Shown: positions 18,594 through 29,064 of the stretch, in pieces | Layout of the letters: every line of letters begins with the position of its first letter | Position numbering within the stretch: position 1 is the first letter of the stretch | Source of the DNA: Candidatus Phosphoribacter hodrii | Lineage (GTDB): Bacteria > Actinomycetota > Actinomycetes > Actinomycetales > Dermatophilaceae | Assembly (NCBI GenBank): GCA_016707175.1 | Contig: JADJIB010000001.1 | Span: 1-64,000 of the forward strand | Direction of reading: 5' to 3' | Length of the DNA stretch: 64,000 bases | Program-made: the position numbers and the translations under genes | Notes under the pieces: model-generated | Databases searched by the model: none | What the model saw: only the letters and a program-made list of their open reading frames with translations | What the model was told of the DNA's origin: nothing

Positions 18594-19031
18594 TCAGTTA
18601 ACCGACGACGCCGACTCCGGCGGCGCCGACTCGACGAACGAACGCAAGGCCGTATAGGCCGATCGAGCCATGCCCAGGCGGAAGGCGCCCGTACCGTCGT
18701 GGCACAGGACCGACACGCCGTCGTCGATGAAATCCAGACCTTCGTCGCGCCCTACGGGGACCGGGGTGCCGAGGTCGAGGCTGCGCCGTGACCAGGCGTG
18801 TTTCGGGCGCACCGAGATGCCGCCCATTGGATACCACTCGACGTCACCCTCGCCGAAGCGGATAAACCCGTTGCGCCACCCGTGGGTCCCCTCGCGGGCG
18901 TAGGCGCACATGGCCAACAGCCTCCCGCGCGAGATGGCCCGGCGGCGCAGGATGACGGCGAGGAAGTAGCCGACAACGACGGCCACAACAATCCCGACCA
19001 CGACCTCGACGGAAAAGATCAGGTCGGGCAC
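18594..19031 (-). CDS. DUF2550 family membrane-anchored protein
   Basis: 145 residues. One N-terminal transmembrane segment (VVVGIVVAVVVGYFLAVIL, about 9-27) followed by a basic RRRAISRGRLL stretch and a cytoplasmic domain with GWRNGFIRFGEGDVEWYPM and SVRPKHAWSRRSLDLG. Actinobacterial DUF2550 genes typically sit directly after atpC, as here with 12 bases between them, so it probably belongs to the ATP synthase transcript. Role unknown. 60 bases of simple GC-rich sequence separate it from the convergent adenosyltransferase gene. Confidence 0.85.
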   Translation of the reverse strand: MPDLIFSVEVVVGIVVAVVVGYFLAVILRRRAISRGRLLAMCAYAREGTHGWRNGFIRFGEGDVEWYPMGGISVRPKHAWSRRSLDLGTPVPVGRDEGLDFIDDGVSVLCHDGTGAFRLGMARSAYTALRSFVESAPPESASSVN

Positions 19032-19043
19032 GAGCGGCTCCGG

Positions 19044-19307
19044 TCAGCCTTGAACGTCGACGTGGTCGGCGACGATCGTCACTCGGTCATGCTCGACGGA
19101 GAGGAACCCGCTGTCGATGGTGGCGGCCTGCTTCGCGCCGTCGGCCTGGTGGATGATCAACTCGCCGTTGACGAGGATGCCCAGCATCGGCGTGTGGCCG
19201 GGCATGACGCCGAGCTCGCCGGACGAAGTGCGGCAGCGCACCATCTTGGCCGCCCCGACCCAGACGCGCCGGTCTGCGGCGACCAGCTCGACCTGCAGTT
19301 CACTCAC
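19044..19307 (-). CDS. atpC: F1F0 ATP synthase subunit epsilon
   Basis: 87 residues, short as in many Actinobacteria because the C-terminal helical hairpin is reduced. The beta-sandwich motifs are LQVELVAADRRVWVG, GELGVMPGHTPML and DSGFLSVEHDRVTIVADHV. It regulates rotation and links gamma to the c ring in F1. It is separated from atpD by an inserted HIT-like gene and a strong hairpin, so its transcription may need its own promoter or readthrough. Confidence 0.95.
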   Translation of the reverse strand: MSELQVELVAADRRVWVGAAKMVRCRTSSGELGVMPGHTPMLGILVNGELIIHQADGAKQAATIDSGFLSVEHDRVTIVADHVDVQG

Positions 19308-19353
19308 GATGCCCTCCGGACGATCGGCTTCAGCCCTCTACTGCTGCCCGAGT

Positions 19354-19995
19354 CTATCGGTCCTCCGGACCTCCAGCTGCCGGGGTGTGCGCGCGCCCAC
19401 CGTAGGTCGCCACGATCCGGTCGGCGACGAAGCTCGCGTTCTCTGCCGCCACGGTAACCGGGATCTTGGGGAGGTTCTCCTCCCAGTCCAGCAGCGGTGA
19501 CCCACGGAACTGACCGGCCCGAGCAGGCCGCCCGAAGAGGAACACATGCAGGTGGGCGCCCCCGTCGCCATATCGGCCGAGGTGGGCGCGGCCCACCGAG
19601 GGCAACGCCTCGATGGCGGCAGCGATGACGACGAGGAGCCGCCCGAACTCACCCGCCAGCTCGGCCGGCAGATCGGCGAGGTCGTGATGCTCGCGGGACA
19701 CCAACACGGCCGTGATCGGCAGACCCGAGCGCTCCGCACTGACCCTCCAGTGCTCGTCGCTCCAGATGACCCCCTCGGAGGGCTGTCCCTGGGCGCATCG
19801 GCAGGAGGCCGGGTCCTCACCCTGACGGTCGGGCTCGCGCTCCAGCAGAGGCTGCAGCGGCTTGAGCCGCAGCGAATCCAACTCGTAGGGGAAAATGTCC
19901 CACCCCGGCATGGCCTCCACCGCCAGAGGCAGCCGCCCGTCGGCATCGGTGGCCGCCAGGATCCGGTCGTAGTAGTCCTGCGCGCTTTCCGGCAT
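19354..19995 (-). CDS. HIT-like domain protein inserted between atpD and atpC
   Basis: 213 residues. The C-terminal part has AHLGRYGDGGAHLHVFLFGR (about 140-160), which resembles the histidine-triad strand H-x-H-x-H of nucleotide hydrolases, but the third His is Phe. An N-terminal CRCAQ and a W-D-E-rich stretch (SEGVIWSDEHWRVS) also recall HIT/GalT-like folds. If active it would hydrolyse a nucleotide phosphoester, but with an incomplete triad the activity is doubtful. It splits the normally contiguous atpD-atpC pair. Starts at ATG 19995. No indel is seen. An alternative is simply an uncharacterised conserved protein of this lineage. Confidence 0.7.
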   Translation of the reverse strand: MPESAQDYYDRILAATDADGRLPLAVEAMPGWDIFPYELDSLRLKPLQPLLEREPDRQGEDPASCRCAQGQPSEGVIWSDEHWRVSAERSGLPITAVLVSREHHDLADLPAELAGEFGRLLVVIAAAIEALPSVGRAHLGRYGDGGAHLHVFLFGRPARAGQFRGSPLLDWEENLPKIPVTVAAENASFVADRIVATYGGRAHTPAAGGPEDR

Positions 19996-20017
19996 GGCCC
20001 GACCCTACCCAGGCGCA

Positions 20018-20100
20018 CGGCATACCCAGGGGTCGGCTGGGCACGCCAACACCGCTGGGGTATGCCGCGGGGCCGGCCACCGCGTGCGGTGACCGGCCCC
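20018..20100. terminator. Two hairpins after atpD
   Basis: The stronger hairpin pairs 20069-20083 (GGGGCCGGCCACCGC) with 20086-20100, 14 of 15 positions, starting 48 bases beyond the atpD stop. A second, wider one is built from inverted dispersed words (CGGCATACCC at 20018-20027 and its complement around 20058-20067). On the minus strand the GC-only hairpin comes first. They would separate atpD from the HIT-like gene and atpC. Confidence 0.65.
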
Positions 20101-20147
20101 GTGACGGACCTTCTCGAGCGACGCTGTTGGGGCGTCGGCTGGTGGGG

Positions 20148-21608
20148 TCAGAGGTTCTTCTGGATCTCGGCCCACTGGCGCTCGACGTCGTCGAGGCCAC
20201 CGCACATGAAGAACGCCTGCTCCGCGACGTGGTCGTAGTCGCCGTCACTGATCTTGGTGAAGGCCTCGATCGTGTCGGCCAGCGGAACCGTCGAGCCCTC
20301 GATGCCGGTGAACTGCGTGGCGGCATACGTGTTCTGCGACAGGAAGCGCTGGATGCGGCGAGCGCGGTTGACGAGGACCTTGTCCTCCTCGGAGAGCTCG
20401 TCGATGCCGAGGATCGCGATGATGTCCTGGAGTTCCTTGTTGCGCTGCAGGATCTGCTTGACGCGCACCGCGGTGTTGTAGTGCTCCTCGCTGATGTACC
20501 GGCGGTCGAGGATCCGGCTGGTGGAGGTCAGCGGGTCCACGGCGGGGTAGATACCGAGCGAGGCGATCTCACGGGAGAGCTCGGTCGTCGCGTCGAGGTG
20601 GGCGAAGGTCGTCGCCGGGGCCGGGTCGGTGTAGTCGTCGGCGGGGACGTAGATCGCCTGCATCGAGGTGATCGAGTGACCACGCGTCGAGGTGATCCGC
20701 TCCTGCAGGACGCCCATCTCGTCGGCGAGGGTCGGCTGGTAACCCACGGCCGAGGGCATGCGGCCCAGCAGCGTGGAGACCTCGGACCCGGCCTGGGTGA
20801 AGCGGAAGATGTTGTCGATGAACAACAGCACGTCCTGCTTCTGGACGTCACGGAAGTACTCGGCCATGGTGAGCGCCGAGAGGGCGACGCGCAGACGCGT
20901 GCCCGGCGGCTCGTCCATCTGGCCGAAGACGAGGGCGGTCTGGCCCATGACGCCGGTCTCGGTCATTTCCGCGATGAGGTCGTTGCCCTCACGGGTGCGC
21001 TCGCCGACACCGGCGAACACCGACACACCACCGTGGTCGCGGGCGACTCGGGCGATCATCTCCTGGATGAGGACCGTCTTGCCCACACCGGCGCCACCGA
21101 ACAGGCCGATCTTGCCGCCCTGGACGTAAGGCGTCAGCAGGTCGATGACCTTGAGGCCGGTCTCGAACATGACGGTCTTGGACTCGAGTTGGTCGAAGGC
21201 CGGCGCCTTGCGGTGGATGCCCCAGCGCTCCTTGACGTCGAGGACCTCGCCCTCCTTGAGGTTGAGGCAGGCACCCGTGGTGTTGAAGACGTGCCCGAGG
21301 GTCACGTCGCCAACCGGCACCGAGATCGGGCCACCGGTGTCCTGGACGGCCGTGCCGCGGACCAGGCCGTCGGTGGGCTGCAGGGAGATGGCGCGGACCA
21401 TGCTGTCGCCGATGTGCTGGGCGACCTCGAGGTAGATGTTCTTCTTCTCGCCGTCGAGCTCGACGTCGGTGGTGAGCAGGTTGTACTGCTCGGGCATCGC
21501 GTCGGCCGGGAACTCGACGTCGACGACCGGACCGATGATGCGGGAGATCCGGCCGACGCCACCCTCGGAGGGAGCGGTCGCAGTGCCTTCGGCAACAGTG
21601 GCAGTCAT
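20148..21608 (-). CDS. atpD: F1F0 ATP synthase subunit beta
   Basis: 486 residues, the catalytic subunit. Walker A GLFGGAGVGKTVLIQEM is near residues 165-181, followed by GERTREGNDLIAEM, the Walker B region VLLFIDNIFRFTQAGSEVS, and the family signature PAVDPLTSTSR near 350. ATG 21608 follows atpG with a 17-base gap. A terminator-like double hairpin lies downstream. Intact and well conserved, unlike many genes in this window. Confidence 0.98.
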   Translation of the reverse strand: MTATVAEGTATAPSEGGVGRISRIIGPVVDVEFPADAMPEQYNLLTTDVELDGEKKNIYLEVAQHIGDSMVRAISLQPTDGLVRGTAVQDTGGPISVPVGDVTLGHVFNTTGACLNLKEGEVLDVKERWGIHRKAPAFDQLESKTVMFETGLKVIDLLTPYVQGGKIGLFGGAGVGKTVLIQEMIARVARDHGGVSVFAGVGERTREGNDLIAEMTETGVMGQTALVFGQMDEPPGTRLRVALSALTMAEYFRDVQKQDVLLFIDNIFRFTQAGSEVSTLLGRMPSAVGYQPTLADEMGVLQERITSTRGHSITSMQAIYVPADDYTDPAPATTFAHLDATTELSREIASLGIYPAVDPLTSTSRILDRRYISEEHYNTAVRVKQILQRNKELQDIIAILGIDELSEEDKVLVNRARRIQRFLSQNTYAATQFTGIEGSTVPLADTIEAFTKISDGDYDHVAEQAFFMCGGLDDVERQWAEIQKNL

Positions 21609-21625
21609 GAGTCGTTCCTTTGCGG

Positions 21626-22519
21626 CTAGGCGGACGCGAGGGCGTTTGCGCCGCCCACGATTTCGCTGATCTCTTGGGTGATCTCGGCCTGGCGGGCCTG
21701 GTTCGCCAGCCGGGTGTAGGTCTTGATGAGGGCGTCGGCGTTGTCGGTCGCCGACTTCATGGCGCGCTGCTGGGCGGCAAGCTGCGAGGCAGCCGACCCC
21801 AACAGGCAGGTGTAGACGCGGTTGGTGACGTACTTCGGCAGCAGCGCGTCGAGGACGGCCTCGACGTTGGGCTCGAAGGCGTAGAGCGGCAGCACCTCGG
21901 GGTGGGCCGTGGTCTCGCCCTCGACGACCTCGAGCGGCACCAGGCGCAGCACCCGCGGCTCCTGGGTGACCATCGACTTGAACCGGGTGTAGACGATGTG
22001 AACCTCGTCGTTGCCCCCGGCATCGATGTCCATCGAGAAGTCGGCGATCAGCCGGTCGGCAATCTCCTTGGCGTGGTCGAACTGCGGCGCGTCGGAGAAG
22101 CCGTGCCACGAGGCGACGAAGTCGCGGTGGCGGAACTTGTAGAAATTGATCGCGCGCTGCCCGCAGAGGTAGATAGCGACCTCCTTGCCCTCCTCCTGCA
22201 GCTTGCGGACCAGTTGCTCGCTCTCCTTGATCACCGAGGAGTTGTAGCCACCCGAGAGGCCGCGGTCACCGGCGATGACGAGCACCGCGGCGCGCTTGAT
22301 CTCGGACTTCTCGGTGATGAGGGCGTGCGCCTCGTTGCTGTATTCGGCCAGGGCCGAGAGGGCCTTGGTCAACGCGTGGGTGTAGGGACCGGATTCGACG
22401 ACCCGCTGGCGCGCTTTGACCACGCGAGACGCGGCGATGAGCTCCATGGCGCGGGTGATCTTCTTGGTCGCCTGGACCGAACGGATGCGCTGGCGGTAAA
22501 CCCGCATCTGCGCTCCCAT
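21626..22519 (-). CDS. atpG: F1F0 ATP synthase subunit gamma
   Basis: 297 residues, the central rotor shaft. N-terminal MGAQMRVYRQRIRSVQATKK and GDRGLSGGYNSSVIK, and C-terminal AMKSATDNADALIKTYTRLA with RQAEITQEISEIVGGANAL, match both ends of the coiled coil that inserts into the alpha-beta ring. It is 95 bases downstream of atpA, and that gap contains one dispersed word at 22556. Confidence 0.97.
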   Translation of the reverse strand: MGAQMRVYRQRIRSVQATKKITRAMELIAASRVVKARQRVVESGPYTHALTKALSALAEYSNEAHALITEKSEIKRAAVLVIAGDRGLSGGYNSSVIKESEQLVRKLQEEGKEVAIYLCGQRAINFYKFRHRDFVASWHGFSDAPQFDHAKEIADRLIADFSMDIDAGGNDEVHIVYTRFKSMVTQEPRVLRLVPLEVVEGETTAHPEVLPLYAFEPNVEAVLDALLPKYVTNRVYTCLLGSAASQLAAQQRAMKSATDNADALIKTYTRLANQARQAEITQEISEIVGGANALASA

Positions 22520-22614
22520 AGGGGCCGCCTTCCTGTCGTGCTCGGTGGGTCAGGGGTATGCCGTGCTGCAAGCCTGCGGGCCGGCCGGGAGCGGGTGCTC
22601 CCGGCCGAGCACCG

Positions 22615-24255
<1,641 letters not shown>

Positions 24256-24345
24256 CTGTGGTCTTCTCCTGTAATCGGAATGTCGCGGCGGGTGAGCCGG
24301 TGGTTCGGGTGTGGTGCGGTATGCCGTGGAGCGGGGTTGGGCGGG

Positions 24346-25170
24346 TCAGCCACCGAGGTGGCGCCGCGCCCCTTCAAGCTTGCGCAGCACCGTGCCGTCG
24401 ACGACTTCGTCGCCGATCTGGACCCGGATGCCGCCGACGATCTGCGGGTCGAGCACGACCTTGAGGTGGACCGGCTTGCCATAGATGCGGGTGAGGGCCG
24501 CAGCCAAGCGCTGGCTCTGGTCGGCGTCGAGGTCGATCGCGCTGGTCACCGTCGCGGACAGTTGCTCGCGGCGAGTAGCGATGATCGCCAGGTAACCGGC
24601 GATGACCCGGTCGAAGCGCCGGCCGCGGGCGCCCAGGACGGCCTGGCGGGCCAACCGCAGCGTTTCCGGCTGCGCCTTGCCCGCAAGCAACGCCTGGATG
24701 ACCTCGGCACGTGCGGCGGGCGTGGCCCGCCGGTCGGTGACGGCGTCACGAAGGGACGGGGTGCCAGCGACGATCCGCTCGAACCGGAACAGCTCGTCCT
24801 CGACGGCATCGGCGCCGCCGCGGGCCAGTGCTCCGGACGCCAAGGCCTGGACGGCGAAGTCCTCGACCGTGTCGACCAGGTCGCGCTCGGTGGACCACCG
24901 CTGCCCGACCACGCTGGTCACGAGCTGAACAGCGGGCGCTCCGACCTTGTCGGCGAACAGCCGCCGCACGAGCTCGCCTTTGGCGCTGGCCTCACGAGTG
25001 GGGTCCGTCAGGGCCCGGCGCAGAGCAGCGCTGGACTCGAGGGCACCGCACACGCCGAAGAGGTCGTCGGCCAGGGCGGCCGGTTCGACGGCCCGGCCGG
25101 GTCCACCGGCCAGCAGCGCGTCCAAGGCTCGCTGGCCGTGAGCGGCCGACGCGCGCGAGGATCCCTGCAT
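24346..25170 (-). CDS. atpH: F1F0 ATP synthase subunit delta
   Basis: 274 residues, long compared with about 180 in E. coli, as is usual for Actinobacteria. Links F1 to the peripheral stalk. The conserved C-terminal block is AAALTRIYGKPVHLKVVLDP followed by IVGGIRVQIGDEVVDGTVLR. The N-terminal part is Ala/Leu/Arg-rich helix. Its ATG overlaps the atpF stop by one base (TGATG), so translation is probably coupled. Confidence 0.95.
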   Translation of the reverse strand: MQGSSRASAAHGQRALDALLAGGPGRAVEPAALADDLFGVCGALESSAALRRALTDPTREASAKGELVRRLFADKVGAPAVQLVTSVVGQRWSTERDLVDTVEDFAVQALASGALARGGADAVEDELFRFERIVAGTPSLRDAVTDRRATPAARAEVIQALLAGKAQPETLRLARQAVLGARGRRFDRVIAGYLAIIATRREQLSATVTSAIDLDADQSQRLAAALTRIYGKPVHLKVVLDPQIVGGIRVQIGDEVVDGTVLRKLEGARRHLGG

Positions 25171-25757
25171 CAGACGTCGCCGCCTACGCGCTCGGGCTTG
25201 ATGTCGCCGGACTCGAGCTCGGCGAGGAAGCGCTCGACGATGCCCTTCTGGCGGACCTCGTCCTGCAGCGACTCGCCGACAATCCGGCTGGCCAGGTCGG
25301 TCGACAAGCGGCCCACCTCGCCACGCAGCGAGGTCACCGCGCTCTGGCGCTCGGCCTCGATCTGGCGTTGCGCCGCTTCGACGATGCGAGAGGCCTCGGC
25401 CTGAGCCTGGGTGCGCATCTCGGCAACGATCTGCGCGCCTTGGGCCCGGGCGTCCTCACGGATCCGGTTGGCCTCGCCGCGGGCGTCCTGCAACTGAGCG
25501 TTGTAGGAGTCGAGCGCGGCCTTGGCCTCGGCCTGGGCCTGCTCGGCCCGGGCCATGCCGCCCTCGATCGCGGCGGTGCGCTCGGCGTAGATCTGCTCCA
25601 GCCGGGGCACGACCTTCTTCGCCACGACCCAGAACAGGCCGGCGAAGACGACGAGGCTGAAGAGGAACTCGATCGGGTGGGGGATGATCGGGGCCGCGGT
25701 GGCCCAGAACCCGCCCTCGCCCTCGCCGCCGGAAGCGGGGATGGTCAGCATGTGCAC
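25170..25757 (-). CDS. atpF: F1F0 ATP synthase subunit b
   Basis: 195 residues. One N-terminal membrane segment (EFLFSLVVFAGLFWVVAKKV, about 29-48) followed by a long charged helix rich in Ala, Glu, Gln and Arg (about 50-170) that forms the peripheral stalk dimer. GTG 25757 and ATG 25751 are both possible starts. It ends overlapping atpH by one base. Confidence 0.96.
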   Translation of the reverse strand: MHMLTIPASGGEGEGGFWATAAPIIPHPIEFLFSLVVFAGLFWVVAKKVVPRLEQIYAERTAAIEGGMARAEQAQAEAKAALDSYNAQLQDARGEANRIREDARAQGAQIVAEMRTQAQAEASRIVEAAQRQIEAERQSAVTSLRGEVGRLSTDLASRIVGESLQDEVRQKGIVERFLAELESGDIKPERVGGDV

Positions 25758-25807
25758 GGGTGTCTCCTCACGGACAAGCGCACGGATGGACGAGCGGAGG
25801 GTGCGGG

Positions 25808-26017
25808 TCAGACCTTGAAGACGAAGGCGAGGGCGATACCGAAGATCGCGAGCGCCTCAGTGATGGCCATGCCCAGGAAGGCGATCGGCTGGAGCATGCC
25901 ACGAGCCTCGGGCTGACGAGCGACACCGTTGATGTAGGCGGCGAAGATCAGGCCGACACCGATGCCGGGGCCGATGGCGGAGAGGCCGTAACCGAGGATC
26001 GCAATGTTGCCGGTCAT
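25808..26017 (-). CDS. atpE: F1F0 ATP synthase subunit c
   Basis: 69 residues. Two-helix hairpin of the proton-driven ring. Helix 1 is LGYGLSAIGPGIGVGLIFAA, the polar loop is NGVARQPEARG, and helix 2 is AFLGMAITEALAIFGIALAF with the ion-binding Glu in ITEAL (about residue 54). ATG 26017 is preferred over an upstream start because AAGGA lies about 12 bases before it and the extra residues are not membrane-like. Confidence 0.96.
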   Translation of the reverse strand: MTGNIAILGYGLSAIGPGIGVGLIFAAYINGVARQPEARGMLQPIAFLGMAITEALAIFGIALAFVFKV

Positions 26018-26091
26018 GTCGATTCCATTTCCTTTTCGTTTGGTCCAACCGGGTGAGCCCGGTGGGGTCAATCGGGTGGTCTGAGGTCGTG

Positions 26092-26140
26092 CAGGTCAGT
26101 GCGGTTCAAACAACGTCAGTGCGGGTCAAGCAGGTCGAGC
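26092..26140. repeat. Three short direct repeats between atpE and atpB
   Basis: GTCAGTGCG occurs three times, at about 26095, 26114 and 26142 on the plus strand, each followed by a variant of GGTCAA. They fill the 126-base gap between atpB and atpE. Function unknown. They could have grown by slippage. Confidence 0.45.
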
Positions 26141-26143
26141 AGG

Positions 26144-26935
26144 TCAGTGCGAGTCGGCGACGGCGCCGGCGATGTAGAGCGCGGACAGCAGCGTGAAGAC
26201 GTAGGCCTGAAGGAACTCGACCAGCATCTCGAACAGGGTCATGACAATGGCGAACGCCCAGGTGACGGCGCCGGCGACGGGGAGGATCCCTCCGGCCTGC
26301 AGCATGTACCAACCGCCGGAGATGAACAGCGCCATAAGGATGTGCCCGGCGAACATGTTGCCGAACAGTCGCAAGCCGAGCGTGACCGGCCGGGTGAACA
26401 GGTCGGTGATGAGCTCAAGGATGAAGATCGCCGGAACCATGCCGCCCGGAAGACCGCTGGGGACCAGCGACTTCCAGTAGCCGACGAAGCCGTGCTTCTT
26501 CATGCCCACGACGTGGAAGACGACCCAGATGACGAGAGCCAGCGCGACCGGGAAACCGATGCGGCTCATCGTCGGGTAGTTGAACGGCGGGATGACGCCG
26601 AAGAAGTTGTTGACGAGGATCAGCAGGAACATCGTGAACAGCAGCGGCACGAAGCGCAGGAACTCGTGGCTGCCGATGATGTCCTTGGCGATGCTGTTGC
26701 GCACCAGGCCGTAGGCGCCCTCGGTCATCATCTGACCCTTGCTCGGCACGAGCGCGCGGCGCTTGGTCGTGGCCAGCAGGAACCAGGCCACGAGGGCTCC
26801 AGCGATCACCATGAGGAAGACCGGCCGCGTGATCGCGGTGGCTCCTTCACCGATGAGCGGCTCCCAGAAGATCGAGGCGTCGGGAGCAGTGAAGCCGTCG
26901 CCCCCACCCTCCATACCGAGAGCGATGATGCTCAC
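26144..26935 (-). CDS. atpB: F1F0 ATP synthase subunit a
   Basis: 263 residues, five or six membrane helices. The proton-channel helix contains PVTLGLRLFGNMFAGHILMA with the essential Arg in GLRLFGN (about residue 190), and the last helix FEMLVEFLQAYVFTLLSALY carries the conserved Gln and Tyr. ATG 26935. First F0 structural gene of the operon, 118 bases downstream of the AtpZ-like gene. Confidence 0.97.
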   Translation of the reverse strand: MSIIALGMEGGGDGFTAPDASIFWEPLIGEGATAITRPVFLMVIAGALVAWFLLATTKRRALVPSKGQMMTEGAYGLVRNSIAKDIIGSHEFLRFVPLLFTMFLLILVNNFFGVIPPFNYPTMSRIGFPVALALVIWVVFHVVGMKKHGFVGYWKSLVPSGLPGGMVPAIFILELITDLFTRPVTLGLRLFGNMFAGHILMALFISGGWYMLQAGGILPVAGAVTWAFAIVMTLFEMLVEFLQAYVFTLLSALYIAGAVADSH

Positions 26936-27053
26936 GAGACTCTCCTTCGAGTGGTCAGGACCGGGTGGCCGCTTCGGCTGAAACCCGTTCGTTCCGAGGG
27001 CTGTTGCGAAGCCGCCGAGGGCGCCGCGAAGCAGGGATAGGTCAGAACCGGTT

Positions 27054-27308
27054 TCAGTGAGAACCGTACCGGAACCAGATGAGGTAGATCGACAGCGCCA
27101 TGCCCCCGACGATGCCTACCGGAGTCATGAAGGACGTGCCCCACCAACGATCGAGAAGCCACCCCAGCCCCCCGTAGATCGCAGGTCCCGTAATCAAGTA
27201 CGCCACAGCCTTCCATGCCGAGTCCGCTTCGCGCACATTGAAGTCGCGCAACGCTTCTCGCTCCTCGGGGGTGCCGCCGGAAGGGGGCGATGGAGGGGTC
27301 GGAGACAT
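27054..27308 (-). CDS. AtpZ/AtpI-like small membrane protein (PF09527 type)
   Basis: 84 residues from ATG 27308, which has GAGAGG nine bases upstream. Two hydrophobic segments (AYLITGPAIYGGLGWLLDRW and PVGIVGGMALSIYLIWF) separated by a short RWWGTSF loop. Such proteins lie at the head of ATP synthase operons and help c-ring assembly or Mg/Ca movement in other bacteria. An upstream start at 27368 would add a 20-residue Pro/Arg-rich tail and looks less likely. Confidence 0.78.
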   Translation of the reverse strand: MSPTPPSPPSGGTPEEREALRDFNVREADSAWKAVAYLITGPAIYGGLGWLLDRWWGTSFMTPVGIVGGMALSIYLIWFRYGSH

Positions 27309-27392
27309 GGCTGAAAACCTCTCGCAGACGGCCGTCGTGCCGGGCCCGCGCACGGGTGTACGCGGCATACCGGAGGGGGTCGGTGAGCAGGA

Positions 27393-27860
27393 TCACGCCC
27401 CCGCCTTCTCATCCGGCGAGAACGCGAAGATGCGCAGCCGCTTGTAGGCGCGCATCTCGAAGAACAACCACACGAGCGCGCACACGGTGATGGTGACGCC
27501 CGCGGCATACCCGTTGAGCCAGGAGGCGTCGCGGACCGCGAAGAGGACGATTCCGAGGACGATCACCTTGACGGTGTAGGTGATCATCACCACAGCCATC
27601 ACGGTCGTCGGCGGCAGGTGCGCGGTGCGTTTCATGACCAGCAGGCTGGCGGTGAAGAAGCCCAGGACGATGGCCGCGCCGAGGGCGGCCGACCACGCTG
27701 CGGTGACGCCCGAGAACACCGATCCGACGACCGCCAGGACTCCGACGAGGGCCGTGGGACGGAAGGCCCCGCGCAGCAACTCGGCGAAGGCGTCGCTCTC
27801 GCGCGCCTCATCGGCCGGGCCAGCGGTGGCGCCGTCCAACGGTCCGGGGGTGGGGGTCAT
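27393..27860 (-). CDS. ATP synthase subunit I-like membrane protein
   Basis: 155 residues with four hydrophobic segments (TALVGVLAVVGSVFSGVTAA; AALGAAIVLGFFTASLLVM; VMAVVMITYTVKVIVLGIVL; AAGVTITVCALVWLFFEM). An acidic Pro-rich N-terminus and a charged tail RAYKRLRIFAFSPDEKAGA. The position between a wecA-like gene and the atp genes, together with its length and topology, match actinobacterial AtpI-type proteins. It starts with ATG 27860 and probably leads the atp transcript. Confidence 0.8.
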   Translation of the reverse strand: MTPTPGPLDGATAGPADEARESDAFAELLRGAFRPTALVGVLAVVGSVFSGVTAAWSAALGAAIVLGFFTASLLVMKRTAHLPPTTVMAVVMITYTVKVIVLGIVLFAVRDASWLNGYAAGVTITVCALVWLFFEMRAYKRLRIFAFSPDEKAGA

Positions 27861-27912
27861 CGTCCGCCTTGGGGGTGGTCGTGGGGCCTGCGAGGGGAGC
27901 TTGTGAAAGGTA

Positions 27913-29013
27913 TCACAAGCGTCGGTTGCGCATCCAACGCGGCAGGTATGCCGTGAGCGTCACCGCCACGACGACCGCCACGGCGATGCCGGCCAGGGTA
28001 GGCCAACCGCCGACGATCGCCCACGACACCGTCCCGAACGCGAGGACCGCGGCCCACAGATAGAGGATGAGAACCGCTCCTCGGTGCCCGTGGCCGATCT
28101 GCAGCATGCGGTGGTGCAGATGCTTGCTGTCAGGGTGCCATGGCTTCTGGCCGGCCCGGGCGCGCCGGAACACGGCCAGCACCATGTCGAGGAACGGAAT
28201 CGACAACACGGCCAGCGGGGCGATGATCGGCAGCAGGGCCGCCGTCACCTGGTCGCCGCTGACGGCGCTGGGATCGACGTTGCCGGTGATCGAGATCGTT
28301 GCGGCGGCGAGGAGCAGGCCGAGCAGCAGCGCGCCCGAATCGCCCATGAAGAGCCGGGCGGGGTTGAAGTTGTGCGGCAGGAAGCCCAGGCAACAGCCCA
28401 GGGTCGCCGCGGTGACGAACGTCGCAGTGGAGAAGACGTTCGGTGGGTTGAAGGTGTAGCTCAACAAGTAGGAGTAGATGAAGAACGCCAGGGCCGCGAT
28501 GGCGACGATGCCCGCCGCCAGCCCGTCAAGGCCGTCGATGAAGTTCACCGCGTTGGTCGTCACGAGCACGATGAGCACGGTGACACCGATGAGAACCGGT
28601 TGCGGCAGAACGGTGCTCGTGCCGAAGAACGGCACGTGCAGCATGATCACGCCCTTGTAGGCCATGACCCCCGCGGCCAGCACCTGACCGGCGAACTTCG
28701 TCATCCAGTCCAACTCACGGACGTCGTCGATGGCGCCGATGAGGCAGATCACCGCAGCGCCCAGGAGCACGCCGGTCATCTGCCCACTGACGTAAACGCC
28801 CTTGAGATAAGGCAGTTGGCGTGCGACGACGGTCGCCGCAGCGAGCCCCGCAAAGATCGCCACCCCGCCCAGCCGCGGGATCGGGACGGTGTGCACGTCG
28901 CGTTCCCGCAGCGGGGTGACCGCCTTGATGACCACTGCCAGGGCGCGGACGAACGGCGTCATCAGGTAGGTGACGGCCAGCGCCACCACACAGATGAGCA
29001 GGTACTCGCGCAC
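27913..29013 (-). CDS. Undecaprenyl-phosphate GlcNAc-1-phosphate transferase-like protein (WecA/MraY superfamily)
   Basis: 366 residues, about ten membrane helices. Transfers a sugar-1-phosphate to a polyprenyl phosphate carrier at the inner membrane face, starting cell-wall glycopolymer synthesis. Motifs: VPIPRLGGVAIFAG (about 44-57), GAIDDVRELDW with the Asp pair (about 92), NAVNFIDGLDGLAAG (about 155-169), FMGDSGALLLG (about 221), and the C-terminal HLHHRMLQIG sugar-binding loop near 318. WecA is the usual actinobacterial annotation at this place before atp genes. The exact sugar is not shown by sequence. Confidence 0.92.
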   Translation of the reverse strand: MREYLLICVVALAVTYLMTPFVRALAVVIKAVTPLRERDVHTVPIPRLGGVAIFAGLAAATVVARQLPYLKGVYVSGQMTGVLLGAAVICLIGAIDDVRELDWMTKFAGQVLAAGVMAYKGVIMLHVPFFGTSTVLPQPVLIGVTVLIVLVTTNAVNFIDGLDGLAAGIVAIAALAFFIYSYLLSYTFNPPNVFSTATFVTAATLGCCLGFLPHNFNPARLFMGDSGALLLGLLLAAATISITGNVDPSAVSGDQVTAALLPIIAPLAVLSIPFLDMVLAVFRRARAGQKPWHPDSKHLHHRMLQIGHGHRGAVLILYLWAAVLAFGTVSWAIVGGWPTLAGIAVAVVVAVTLTAYLPRWMRNRRL

Positions 29014-29064
29014 AGAGGGTGGCCGCTTCGTCTGGTCGGGATCGCCCAGCAGGGCGGTGGAGGA

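Noticed and set aside
24326..27363. Apparent lack of the dispersed word in atpB-E-F-H
   Set aside because: A 3 kb gap, and the similar one at 10.4-13.9 kb, are not surprising among about 90 randomly placed sites with a mean spacing of 0.7 kb.
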